Positions 18,133 through 29,900 of a DNA stretch of 64,000 nt are shown in pieces (within the stretch, counting starts at the first letter, position 1; each line of letters begins with the position of its first letter). This DNA comes from Azospirillum humicireducens (GTDB lineage Bacteria; Pseudomonadota; Alphaproteobacteria; Azospirillales; Azospirillaceae). A model generated the notes under the pieces. That model saw nothing but the letters and a program-made list of their open reading frames with translations, did no database searches and had not been told where the DNA came from. The DNA is taken from positions 22,433 through 86,432 of the forward strand of contig NZ_CP028905.1 in NCBI RefSeq assembly GCF_001639105.2, read 5' to 3'. Made by a program: the position numbers and the translations under genes.

Positions 18133-20307
18133 TCAGTAGGCCTGGTAGGACTTTTCCTCGACCAGTTCGGAGCCGAGCAGGCGGTTCAGATCGCGCTTCA
18201 GCGCCGCCCGGCGGTCGTTGGTGTGGTAGACCTGCCGGGCCAGCTCGACGAAACGCGGTCCGAAATCCTTGGCGCGCTCGCAGTCGCGGATCTCGTCCTC
18301 GACTTCCCATAGGGTGGTGTTGACCGCGCGCAGCCCGTCGATCAGTGCGGCGATCTCCGGCCGGCCGGTGTCGGCCTGGGCGGCCACGGCGACCAATGCC
18401 TCGCGCTCGCGCCGGACATTCGCCAGCTTGTCGGCGTCGGCGATGCGCTCCGCCTTGATGTCGAGGATGGTGATCTTGTCCAGCAGTTCGCCCCAGGAGA
18501 CAGGCGCCAGGATCGGCATGTCGGAAGGTCCGTTTCGGGTGTGGGTGGAATCGGCGATGCGTTCGCGCAGGGCTTGCAGCAGACGGTCCATGGCGTTGTC
18601 CCAGGATCCGGGCCGGTCCTGGCGGAACAGGCGCATGGTCGGATACCAGGGGCTGTCCTGGCGGTCGAGCATCCAGCGCCAGTCGGGGGCGAAGGGGACC
18701 AGCACCCAGACCGGAACGCCGAGCGCACCGGCGAGATGGGCGACGGAGGTGTCGACGCAGACGACGAGGTCGAGGCCGGCCATGATGGCGGCGGTGTCGG
18801 CGAAGTCCCTGATGCCGGGCGACAGGTTCAGCAAGGGGAAGCCGCCTGGCGGGTTCGCCGCCTGCCCCTCGGTCGGTCCCTTCTGGATGGAGACCAGGCT
18901 GACGCCGGGAATGGCGGCCAGCCTGGCGAAAGGCGCCAGCCCGACGGAGCGGTTCCTGTCGTTGCCATGGGTGGGCGATCCCGCCCAGACGATGCCGACC
19001 TTCAGCCCCGCCAGCCCCTTCAGACGGTCCGCCCAGCGCGCCGCCAGATCGGGCTCCGCCGTCAGGTAGGGAACGCGGTGTGGGATGGTGTCCATCTGGG
19101 TGCCGAACACCTCGCCCAGGCTCAGCATCGGCAGATGCAGGTCGAAGGCGTCGGTGGGGAGCTGGCCGCTGACGAAGCGCTCCACGCCGGGAAGGCCGGC
19201 CATCACCCGCTCCAGCGGTGCCGGCAGGCCCAGGATCACCCGGCCGCCGCGGGCCGCCACCAGCGGGACATAGCGGCAGAACTGCAGGGCGTCGCCCAGC
19301 CCCTGTTCCCCGTGCAGCAGGATGCGGCGGCCGTTCAGCGGTTCGCCGTTCCAGCGCGGCTTGGGCATGGCGGCGTGGGTGGGGGCGTCCTTGCAACGAA
19401 GCCGCCACTCGTATTCGCGCCACCCCTCCTCGAAGCTGCCGGCGACCAGCAGGGCCATGCCCAGGTTGCGGCGGGCGTCCGGGCCGGCCGGCTCGATGGC
19501 GACGGCGCGGCGGAAGCCGGCGACCGCCTCGATCAGCCGGTTCTGATTCAACCGGGCATTCCCATGGTTCGCATAGCCGCCGGCGAAGGCCGGATCGACC
19601 GCGACCGCACGGGCATGGGCGCGCGCCGCCTCCTCCAGCCGCCCCTGCTCCTGCAGGCTGAGGCCGAGGCTGGTGTGGCCCGGAGCGAAATACGGATCCA
19701 GCATTACGGCGCGGCCGTGCCAGACCCTCGCCTCGTCCTGCCGGCCCAGTCCGCGCAGGGCGATGCCCAGGTTGTTGCAGGCTGCTGTATGGAGAGGAGC
19801 GATGGCCAGGCCGCGGCGATAGGCCGCAACGGCACCGTCCAGGTCATCGCGCTCCTGCAGGACGTTGGCCAGCCCGTTGTGGCCTTCCGCCGTCATGGGG
19901 TCGATGCGGACCGCAAGGCGGTAGGCGCGTTCGGCTTCGGTGGAGCGGCCCTGTCCGCGGTGCAGCGCGCCCAGGCTCTCATAAGCGGCGGTCAGATCCG
20001 GCCGCAGGGCGATGGCGCTGCGGTAGGCCACCGCAGCACCGTGCCCGGAGCCGAAGTCGCGCAGCATGTTGCCGAGGTTGAGGCGCACCTCCGCCATGGC
20101 GGGATCGAGACGCAACGCGCGCGCCAGCAGGCGCAGCGCGGCACCGGCCTTGCCCGTGCGCCGGACGGCCAGCCCCATCAGGTGCAGGGCGTCGCTCTGG
20201 TCGGGCGCGACCTCGATGATGCGGCGGTAGATCCGGGCCGCAACGGCGATCTGGCCGCATTGGTGGTGCCGCACCGCCGCGGCGAGCGCCTCCTGAATGG
20301 TCGCCAT
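18133..20307 (-). CDS. TPR protein with GT9-like glycosyltransferase domain and DUF6165 tail
   Basis: A 724-residue three-part protein. Residues 1-290 are about eight TPR units. Residues 310-560 resemble a heptosyltransferase-like GT-B fold, with ILLHGEQGLGDALQFCRYVPL at the start, LKVGIVWAGSPTHGNDRNRS in the middle and MAGLDLVVCVDTSVAHLAGALGVPVWVL at the donor site. The last 130 residues, from MPILAPVSWGELLDKITIL onward, look like DUF6165, which usually occurs as a stand-alone small protein in surface-polysaccharide loci. The fusion suggests DUF6165 works with this class of transferase. Such TPR-GT proteins are frequent near flagellin or surface-protein glycosylation genes; the acceptor here is unproven. 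Confidence 0.85.
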   Translation of the reverse strand: MATIQEALAAAVRHHQCGQIAVAARIYRRIIEVAPDQSDALHLMGLAVRRTGKAGAALRLLARALRLDPAMAEVRLNLGNMLRDFGSGHGAAVAYRSAIALRPDLTAAYESLGALHRGQGRSTEAERAYRLAVRIDPMTAEGHNGLANVLQERDDLDGAVAAYRRGLAIAPLHTAACNNLGIALRGLGRQDEARVWHGRAVMLDPYFAPGHTSLGLSLQEQGRLEEAARAHARAVAVDPAFAGGYANHGNARLNQNRLIEAVAGFRRAVAIEPAGPDARRNLGMALLVAGSFEEGWREYEWRLRCKDAPTHAAMPKPRWNGEPLNGRRILLHGEQGLGDALQFCRYVPLVAARGGRVILGLPAPLERVMAGLPGVERFVSGQLPTDAFDLHLPMLSLGEVFGTQMDTIPHRVPYLTAEPDLAARWADRLKGLAGLKVGIVWAGSPTHGNDRNRSVGLAPFARLAAIPGVSLVSIQKGPTEGQAANPPGGFPLLNLSPGIRDFADTAAIMAGLDLVVCVDTSVAHLAGALGVPVWVLVPFAPDWRWMLDRQDSPWYPTMRLFRQDRPGSWDNAMDRLLQALRERIADSTHTRNGPSDMPILAPVSWGELLDKITILDIKAERIADADKLANVRREREALVAVAAQADTGRPEIAALIDGLRAVNTTLWEVEDEIRDCERAKDFGPRFVELARQVYHTNDRRAALKRDLNRLLGSELVEEKSYQAY

Positions 20308-20957
20308 GCTTGATCGGTCTTCCTAATCGGTCCTGTAGGAGCGGTTCCGTGGCCAGTCTCATCCGGCTCCTGTTCCCGGATCGTCGGGCCGCCGCAAGGG
20401 AATAGCGGGTGTTCCCGAATTCTCCAAGCGCGATCCTGATCGCAAATGCATCCGAGGCCCGGCGGCGACGGTAATACTGTCCATGTTATGAAATTGTAAT
20501 CTTGATGACTGGAAAGGCTTGAACCAGACCATACTGGACGAAGTGACGACGGCCGGGAGAGTTGTACAAATGCTCATGGCCTGTGATTCGATTCGAGTGG
20601 CAAACCTGTCTGCGAACTTCGGCCAGGATGTCCGTAAGCCTTTGGTTCCGTGGGCCGCCCCAACTTCATCCGGCCTGTTGCGGATCGGCCATAGAGGCTG
20701 TTTCCATAGAGTTTCCAAAGGTTTGCGGGAGAGGGCCATAGGGGGGCGGATGTTGCCGTATGAGCTTCGGCAACCGACTGGCGGGCCAGCCCTACCCACT
20801 TCGGTAGAAACGCGTTGCCTTAGGTCCATTCCTTCGGATAACAAGGGCACGGTGTGTTAGCTCGCGCTAGGACTGACTCTGCCTGCCTTCAGCCGAGCGT
20901 GACGCGCGCCTTAAAGATGGTTCATCCGCCGGCGAACCAAACCTGAAGGGGATTAGT
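20308..20957. other. 650-base intergenic region upstream of the giant repeat gene
   Basis: No convincing gene. Short open frames exist on both strands but none has a recognisable protein, and the region is visibly less GC-rich than its surroundings. It must contain the promoter of the repeat gene (plus) and of the TPR-GT9 gene (minus). A strong ribosome site, AAGGGGA at 20946-20952, precedes the ATG at 20958. Confidence 0.6.
20815..20843 (+). promoter_or_regulatory. Candidate sigma-70-like promoter of the giant repeat gene
   Basis: TTGCCT (20815-20820) and GATAAC (20838-20843) are separated by 17 bases, each matching four of six consensus positions. Transcription would begin near 20850 and leave a leader of about 105 bases. 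Read by eye only, and alphaproteobacterial promoters are weakly conserved. Confidence 0.3.
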
Positions 20958-23900
20958 ATGGCTGGAACCTTTTTTGAAGTAACAACGGGTTCAACCCTAA
21001 CACTAGGACAGTTCTCGACCATCATCGGCAGCACGGGATCAGACGTCATCACGCTTGGGACGTCCGGTAACACGGTGTCGATCTCGGCGCTTGAGACCCT
21101 GATTGGTACTGCTGGTACCGATTTCATCACGCTGACTGCCGGTTCCACCCTGCAGGTTTCGCTGTTGGAAACCCTCGTGGGCAGCTCGACCACCGATGTG
21201 GTGTCGCTGACCACGTCGGGCTCGACGATGCTGGTGTCCCTGCTTGAGACGATCACCGGCGCCGCGGGTACCGACGTGATCACGATCGCCTCGGGCGGCT
21301 CGACCCTGCTGGTGTCGCTGCTCGAGACCATCACCGGCGCCGCTGGCACCGATGTCATCACGCTCGCCAGCACGTCCGGCAACACCCTGTCGATCAGCGC
21401 GATCGAGACGATCGCCGGCGCCGCCGGCACCGATGTCGTCACGCTCAGCAGCACGTCCGGCAACACCCTGTCGGTCAGCCTGATCGAGACGGTCACCGGC
21501 GCCGCCGGCACCGACGTCGTCATCCTCAGCAGCACGTCCGGCAACACCCTGTCGGTCAGCGCGATCGAGACGGTCACCGGCGCCGCCGGCACCGATGTCG
21601 TCACGCTCGGCAGCACGTCCGGCAACACCCTGTCGGTCAGCCTGATCGAGACGATCACCGGCGCCGCCGGCAACGATGTCGTCACGCTCGGCAGCACGTC
21701 CGGCAACACCCTCTCGGTCAGCCTGATCGAGACGGTCACCGGCGCGGCCGGCACCGACGTCATCACCATCGGCTCGGCCGGCGGCACCCTGCTGGACAAC
21801 CTGGTCGAGACGCTGACGGGCCAGGGCGGCACCGACGTCATCACCATCGGCTCGGCCGGCGGCACCCTGCTGGACAACCTGGTCGAGACGCTGACGGGTC
21901 AGGCCGGCACCGACGTCGTCACGCTCGGCAGCACGTCCGGCAACACCCTGTCGGTCAGCCTGATCGAGACGATCACCGGCGCCGCCGGCAACGATGTCGT
22001 CACCCTCACCAGCTCGTCCGGCAACACCCTGTCGGTCAGCCTGATCGAGACGGTCATCGGCGCGGCGGGCACCGACGTCGTCATCCTCGGCAGCACGTCC
22101 GGCAACACCCTGTCGATCAGCGCGATCGAGACGGTCACCGGCGCCGCCGGCAACGATGCCGTCACGCTCGGCGGCACGTCCGGCAACACCCTGTCGGTCA
22201 GCCTGATCGAGACGATCACCGGCGCCGCCGGCACCGACGTCGTCACGCTCACCAGCTCGTCCGGCAACACCCTGTCGGTCAGCCTGATCGAGACGGTCAC
22301 CGGCGCAGCGGGCAATGACGTCGTCATCCTCGGCAGCACGTCCGGCAACACCCTGTCGGTCAGCCTGATCGAGACGATCACCGGCGCCGCCGGCACCGAC
22401 GTCGTCACGCTCACCAGCTCGTCCGGCAACACCCTGTCGGTCAGCCTGATCGAGACGGTCACCGGCGCAGCGGGCAATGACGTCGTCATCCTCGGCAGCG
22501 CGTCCGGCAACACCCTGTCGGTCACCGCGATCGAGACGATCGCCGGCGCCGCCGGTTCCGACGTCCTCATCCTCGGCAGCACGTCCGGCAACACCGTTGC
22601 GGTCAGCCTGTTCGAGACGATCACCGGCTCGTCCGGCTCCGACCTGGTCGGCATCTCCACCGCTGGCGGCACCCTGCTGATCACCGCGGTCGAGACGATC
22701 ATCGGTCTGGCCGGCACCGACGTCATCACCATCGGCTCGGCCGGCAACACCGTCCTGGTGGGCTCGATCGAGACGCTGACCGCCGGCGCCGGCTCCGACG
22801 TCGTCACCATCGCGACCACCGGCAGCACCCTGCTGGTCAACCTGGTCGAGACGCTGACGGGCCAGGGCGGCACCGACGTCGTCACCATCGCGACCACCGG
22901 CAGCACCCTGCTGGTCAACCTGGTCGAGACGCTGACGGGCCAGGGCGGCACCGACGTCATCACCATCGGCTCGGCCGGCAACACCGTCCTGGTGGGCTCG
23001 ATCGAGACGCTGACCGCCGGCGCCGGCTCCGACGTCGTCACCATCGCGACCACCGGCAGCACCCTGCTGGTCAACCTGGTCGAGACGCTGACGGGCCAGG
23101 GCGGCACCGACGTCATCACCATCGGCTCGGCCGGCAACACCGTCCTGGTGGGCTCGATCGAGACGCTGACCGCCGGCGCCGGCTCCGACGTCGTCACCAT
23201 CGCGACCACCGGCAGCACCCTGCTGGTCAACCTGGTCGAGACGCTGACGGGCCAGGGCGGCACCGACGTCATCACCATCGGCTCGGCCGGCGGCACCCTG
23301 CTGGTCAACCTGGTCGAGACGATCACCGGTCAGAACGGCAGCGACGTCGTCATCCTCGGCACGTCCGGCGGCACCGTGCAGGTGTCGACGATCGAGACGC
23401 TGACCGGCAGCGCGCTGTCCGACGTCGTCACCATCGCCACCACCGGCAGCACCCTGCTGATCACCGCGGTTGAGACGATCACCGGTCTGGCCGGCACGGA
23501 CGTCATCACCATCGGCTCGGCCGGCAACACCGTCCTGGTGGGCTCGATCGAGACGCTGACCGCCGGCAACGGCACCGACGTCGTCACCATCGCGACCACC
23601 GGCAGCACCCTGCTGGTCAACCTGGTCGAGACGCTGACGGGCCAGGGCGGCACCGACGTCATCACCATCGGCTCGGCCGGCAACACCGTCCTGGTGGGCT
23701 CGATCGAGACGCTGACCGCCGGCAACGGCACCGACGTCGTCACCATCGCGACCACCGGCAGCACCCTGCTGGTCAACCTGGTCGAGACGCTGACGGGTCA
23801 GGCCGGCACCGACGTCGTCACGCTGGGTTCGGGCGGCAACACCGTTTCGGCCACCCTGCTCGAGACCATCACCGGCGGCACCGGTTCGGATCTGGTCCTG

Positions 23901-26900
23901 CTCTTCGGCACGGCCGGCAACACCACCACCGTCGCCGCGGTCGAGACCCTCGTCGGCAGCGATGCCAACGACCTCGTCCTCACCAGCACGCTCGGCTCCA
24001 CCATCCTGGTGCGCGCGGTCGAGACGCTGACGGGCGGCACCGGCACCGACATCGTCACGCTGGGCAACGCCGTCAACACGCTGGTCGTCGGCGGCATCGA
24101 GACGCTGACCGGCGGCACCGCCTCCGACACCGTCATCATCGCCACCACCGGCAGCACCCTGCTGGTCGGCGCGGTCGAGACGCTGACGGGCCAGAGCGGC
24201 ACCGACGTCATCACGCTGGCTGCGGGCGGCAGCACCGTCACGGCCACCCTGCTCGAGACCATCATCGGCGGCGCCGGTTCGGATCTGGTCTTCCTCGGCA
24301 CGTCCGGCAACACCACCACCGTCTCCGCGGTCGAGACCCTGATCGGCGGCGCCGGCAACGACGTCATCACCGTCGCGACCACCGGTGCGACCATCCTGGT
24401 GCGCGGCGTCGAGACGATCATCGGCCTGGGCGGCACCGACGTCATCACGCTGGGTGACACCGTCAACACGCTGATCGTCAGCGGCATCGAGACGCTGACC
24501 GGCGGCGCCGCCACCGACGTCGTCACGATCGTCACCACCGGCAGCACCATGCTGGTCACTGCGGTCGAGACGCTGACCGGCGGCACCGCGGGCACCGACG
24601 TCATCACGCTGGGTGCGGCCGGCAACAGCCTCACCGTTTCCCTGCTCGAGACCATCATCGGCGGCGCCGGTTCGGACGTGGTCCTCTTCGGCACGTCCGG
24701 CAACACCACCACCGTTTCGGCGGTCGAAATCCTGGTGGGCGGCACGGGCACCGACGTCGTCACGCTGGGCACGGCCGGCAACACGGTTCTGCTGCGTGGT
24801 CTGGAGACCCTGGCGGGCGCTGCCGGGTCCGATGTCGTCACCCTGGGCGACACCGGCAACACCCTGGCCGTCTCGCTGGTCGAGACCCTGACCGGCGGTT
24901 CCGCCACCGACGTGGTCGTGCTCTCCAGCACCGCCGGCAACACCCTGCTGGTTTCGGCGCTCGAGACGATCACCGGCGCTGCCGGGTCCGACATCGTCAC
25001 GCTGGGTTCCTCCGGCAACACCGTGTCCGTCACCCTGCTCGAGACGATCACCGGCGGCGCCGCCACCGACGTGGTCGTGCTCACCAGCACCGCCGGCAAC
25101 ACCCTGCTGGTTTCGGCGCTCGAGACGATCACCGGCGCTGCCGGGTCCGACGTCGTCACGCTGGGCTCTTCCGGCAACACCCTGCTCGCCAACCTGCTCG
25201 AGACGATCACGGGCGGCACGGGCAGCGATCTGGTCTTCCTCGGCACCGCCGGTTCCACGGCGCTGGTGTCGGGTCTGGAGATCCTGGTCGGCGGCGCGGG
25301 CACCGACGTCGTCACGCTGGGCAGCACGGCCGGTAACACGGTCACTCTGCGCAGCATCGAGACGCTGACCGGCGGTACGGCGACCGACATCGTCAATCTC
25401 GGCACGGCCGGCAACACCATGGGGGTGTCGGGCATCGAGACGCTGATCGGCAACGGCTTGGGGCGCGGGCACCGACGTCGTCACGCTGGGCAGCACGGCC
25501 GGTAACACGGTCACTCTGCGCAGCATCGAGACGCTGACCGGCAGTGCTGGCAGCGACGTCGTCACCATCGGCGACACCGGCGCCACCATGCAGGTGGCGG
25601 GTCTGGTCGAGACGCTGGTCGGCGGTGCTGGTACCGACGTCATCTCGCTCGGTGTCACCACCGGCACGACGATGCTGGTCTCGGCGCTCGAAACCCTGAC
25701 GGGCAGCATCGGCAGCAGCGACGTCGTCGTCATCGGCTCGGCCGGCGCCACCTTCCTCGCCAACGCGCTGGAAACGATCGTCGGCGGCACGGGTTCGGAA
25801 CTGGTGTTCCTGGGCACGGCCGGCAACACGGTCTCGGTGTCGGGCATCGACATCCTGATCGGCGGTACCGGCACCGACGTCGTCACGCTGGGTACGGCCG
25901 GCAACACGGTGCTGCTGCGCGGCATCGAGACGCTGATCGGCAACAGCGGCACCGACATCCTGACGCTGGGCAACACCGGCAACACCGCTGAAGTCCGTCT
26001 GTTCGAGACGGTCACCGGCGGCACGGGCACCGACGTCATCACCCTGGGCAACGGCGGCAACACGACCTTCGTGTCGGCGGTCGAAACCCTGGTTGGCGGC
26101 AACGGCAGCGATGTCGTCACCATCGGTTCGGTTCTCGGCAACACCCTGCTGGTGTCGGACATCGAGACCCTGACCGGTCAGGTCGGCACCGACGTCGTCA
26201 CGCTGGGCGCCGCCGGCAACACCCTGCTGGTCTCGCTGCTGGAAACCCTGTCGGGCGGCACGGGCACCGACGTGGTCACGCTGGGCACGGTCGGCGGCAC
26301 GCTGCTCGCCTCGGGCCTGGAGACGATCACCGGCGGCACGGGTTCGGAACTGGTGTTCCTGGGCTCGGCCGGCAACACGCTGCAGGCTTCGGGTCTGGAG
26401 TTCCTGATCGGCGGTGCTGGCACCGACGTCGTCACGCTGGGCGGCACGGCCGGTAACACGGTCACTCTGCGCAGCATCGAGACGCTGACCGGCAGTGCTG
26501 GCAGCGACGTCGTCACCATCGGCGACACCGGCACCACCATGCAGGTGGCGGGTCTGGTCGAGACGCTGGTCGGCGGTGCTGGTACCGATGTCATCTCGCT
26601 CGGTGTCACCACCGGCACGACGATGCTGGTCTCGGCGCTCGAAACCCTGACGGGCAGCATCGGCAGCAGCGACGTCGTCGTCATCGGCTCGGCCGGCGCC
26701 ACCCTCCTGGCCAACGCGCTGGAGACGATCGTCGGCGGCACGGGTTCGGAACTGGTGTTCCTGGGCTCGGCCGGCAACGCGGTCTTGGTGTCGGCCATCG
26801 ACATCCTGATCGGCGGTGCTGGCACCGACGTGGTCACGCTGGGCACGGCCGGCAACACGGTGCTGCTGCGCGGCATCGAGACGCTGACCGGCACTGCGGC

Positions 26901-29900
26901 CACCGACGTCGTCACGCTGGGCGGTACCGGCAACACGCTGTCGATTTCGCTGATCGACACGCTGACCGGCGGCGCAGGTTCCGACGTTGTCACGCTGACC
27001 AACACGGCCGGCGCCACCCTGCTGGTCTCGGCTCTCGAGACGCTGACCGGCGGTACGGCGACCGACATCGTCAATCTCGGCACGGCCGGCACGTCGATGC
27101 TGGTCTCGGCGCTCGAAACCCTGACGGGCAGCATCGGCAGCAGCGACGTCGTCGTCATCGGCTCGGCCGGCGCCACCTTCCTCGCCAATGCGCTGGAGAC
27201 GATCACCGGCGGCACGGGTTCGGACCTGGTGTTCCTGGGTTCGGGCGGCACGACGGCCCTGGTTTCGGCGATCGACATCCTGATCGGCGGCACCGGCACC
27301 GACGTTGTCACGCTGGGTACGGCCGGCAACACGGTCATCCTGCGCGGCATCGAGACGCTGGCGGGCCTGGGCGGCACCGACGTCGTCACGCTGGGCAACA
27401 CCTTCAACTCGCTGCTCGTCAGCGGGATCGAGACGCTGACCGGCGGTACGGCGACCGACATCGTCAATCTCGGCACGGCCGGCAACACCATGGTGGTGTC
27501 GGGCATCGAGACGCTGATCGGCAACGGCTTGGGCACCGACATCATCACGATCGGCACCGCCGGCGGCACGCTGCTGGCGCTGAACATCGAGACGGTGATC
27601 GGCGGCACGGGGCTGGAGATCATCTTCACCGGCACGGCGGGCAGCACTGGGCGCGGCCGGCAATACGGTCTCGGTGTCGGCCATCGACATCCTGGTCGGC
27701 GGCACCGGCACCGACGTCGTCACGCTGGGCACGGCCGGCAACACGGTGCTGCTGCGCGGCATCGAGACGCTGATCGGCAACGGCTTGGGCACCGACATCA
27801 TCACGATCGGCACCGCCGGCGGCACGCTGCTGGCGCTGAACATCGAGACGGTGATCGGCGGCACGGGGCTGGAGATCATCTTCACCGGCACGGCGGGCAG
27901 CACCCTGACCGTCTCGGGTGCGGACTTCGTGATCGGCAACACCGGCACCGACGTCCTGACCCTGGGTTCGGCCGGCAACACCACCACGATCCGCGGCATC
28001 GAGACGCTGATCGGCGGTGCGGGCACCGACCTCGTGCTCCTGGGTGACACCGGCAACACGATGACGCTGGGCCTGAACGTCGAGATCCTGGTCGGCGGCT
28101 CGGGCACCGACGTGCTGAGCATCAGCACCTCGGGCGCCACCCTGCTGACCCGTGCGATCGATACGCTGATCGGTTCGACCGGCACCGACGTGATCACGCT
28201 GGGCGACACCGCCAACGTCATCACCGTGTCGGGCATCGACACCCTGACCGGCGGTGCGAGCACCGACATCGTCTTCACCGGCACCGCCGGCGTGACGATG
28301 ACGGCCTCTGGCATCGAGTTCCTGGTCGGCGGCACGGGCACCGACGTCGTCACCCTGGGCTCCTCGGGCAACACCGTCACCACCCGCGGCATCGACACGC
28401 TGTCGGGCGGTGCGGGGACCGACTGGGTGTTCCTGGGCGATACCGGCGTCACCATGGCGCTGGGTTCGGGCATCGAACTGCTGATCGGCGGCGCGGGCAC
28501 CGACGTCGTCACCCTGGGCACCGTGGGCAGCACCCTGCTGACCCGTGGCGTCGAGACGCTGATCGGCACGGCCGGCACCGACGTGATCACGCTGGGCGAC
28601 ACGGCCAACGTCATCACCGTGTCGGGCATCGACACCCTGACCGGCGGTGCGAGCACCGACATCGTCTTCACCGGCACCGCCGGCGTGACGATGACGGCCT
28701 CTGGCATCGAGTTCCTGGTCGGCGGCACGGGCACCGACGTCGTCACCCTGGGCTCCTCGGGCAACACCGTCACCACCCGCGGCATCGACACGCTGTCGGG
28801 CGGTGCGGGGACCGACTGGGTGTTCCTGGGCGATACCGGCGTCACCATGGCGCTGGGTTCGGGCATCGAACTGCTGATCGGCGGCGCGGGCACCGACGTC
28901 GTCACCCTGGGCACCGTGGGCAGCACCCTGCTGACCCGTGGCGTCGAGACGCTGATCGGCACGGCCGGCACCGACGTGATCACGCTGGGCGACACGGCCA
29001 ACGTCATCACCGTGTCGGGCATCGACACCCTGACCGGCGGTGCGAGCACCGACATCGTCTTCACCGCCTCGGCGGGCGTGACGATGCTGGCGTCTGGCGT
29101 CGAGTTCCTGGTCGGCGGCACCGGTTCGGACGTCGTGACGCTGGGTGCGTCGGGTAACACCGTCATCACCCGCGGCATCGAGACCATGATCGGTGGTGCG
29201 GGCAGCGACCTGGTGGTCCTGGGCGACACCGGCGTGACCATGCGTGCCGAGAGCGGCATCGAGATCATCATCGGCGGTGCGGCCACGGATGTGGTCACGC
29301 TGGGCGACGGCGGCTCGACGGTCCTGCTGCGCGGCGTCGAGACGCTGGTCGGCGGTGCTGGCAACGACGTGATCACCACCGGCAACACCGGCGTGACCAT
29401 GTCGGTCTCGGGCGTCGAGACGCTGATCGGCGGCCTCGGCACCGATGCGATCACGGTGACCAGCGGGTCGATCCGCTTCCAGGGTGGTACTGGCGACAGC
29501 ATCAGCCTGGCGTCGGGCAGCGGCACCGATACGGTGGTGTACTCGTCCTTCAGCGACATCGCTGCTCTGGGCGCGAACACCGGCTTCATCTCGGTGTCGA
29601 ACTTCCAGTCGGGCACCGACAAGGTGCAGCTGACGGATGCCGCCCGGACCGCGGCGGACAAGAACGGCGACGCGGCCCTGGCCACGGCGACCGCGGCGAC
29701 CAACGGGGTGAGCATGACCAACGAACTGGTCAGCCTGTCCTCGGCGGTCAGCGGCAGCCTGTCGGATGCCAACCTCGCCAACTTCCGCACGGCGCTGGGT
29801 ACGCTGACGAACTCGTCGGCTGGTGCGAGCACCCTGGTTCTGGCCAACAACGGCACGGCCACGGGTCTCTACCAGGTGGTCGACACCAACGGCGACGGCC

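Noticed and set aside
20359..20860. Small genes in the intergenic region before the giant gene
   Set aside because: Competing open frames on both strands with no family resemblance or clear ribosome sites.
21039..29862. Very long minus-strand open frames (1,707 and 1,489 codons) opposite the giant repeat gene
   Set aside because: They arise because the plus-strand repeat uses codons whose complements lack stops. They have no ribosome sites or recognisable fold, and one is Arg/Asp/Gly-repetitive in a way typical of shadow frames.
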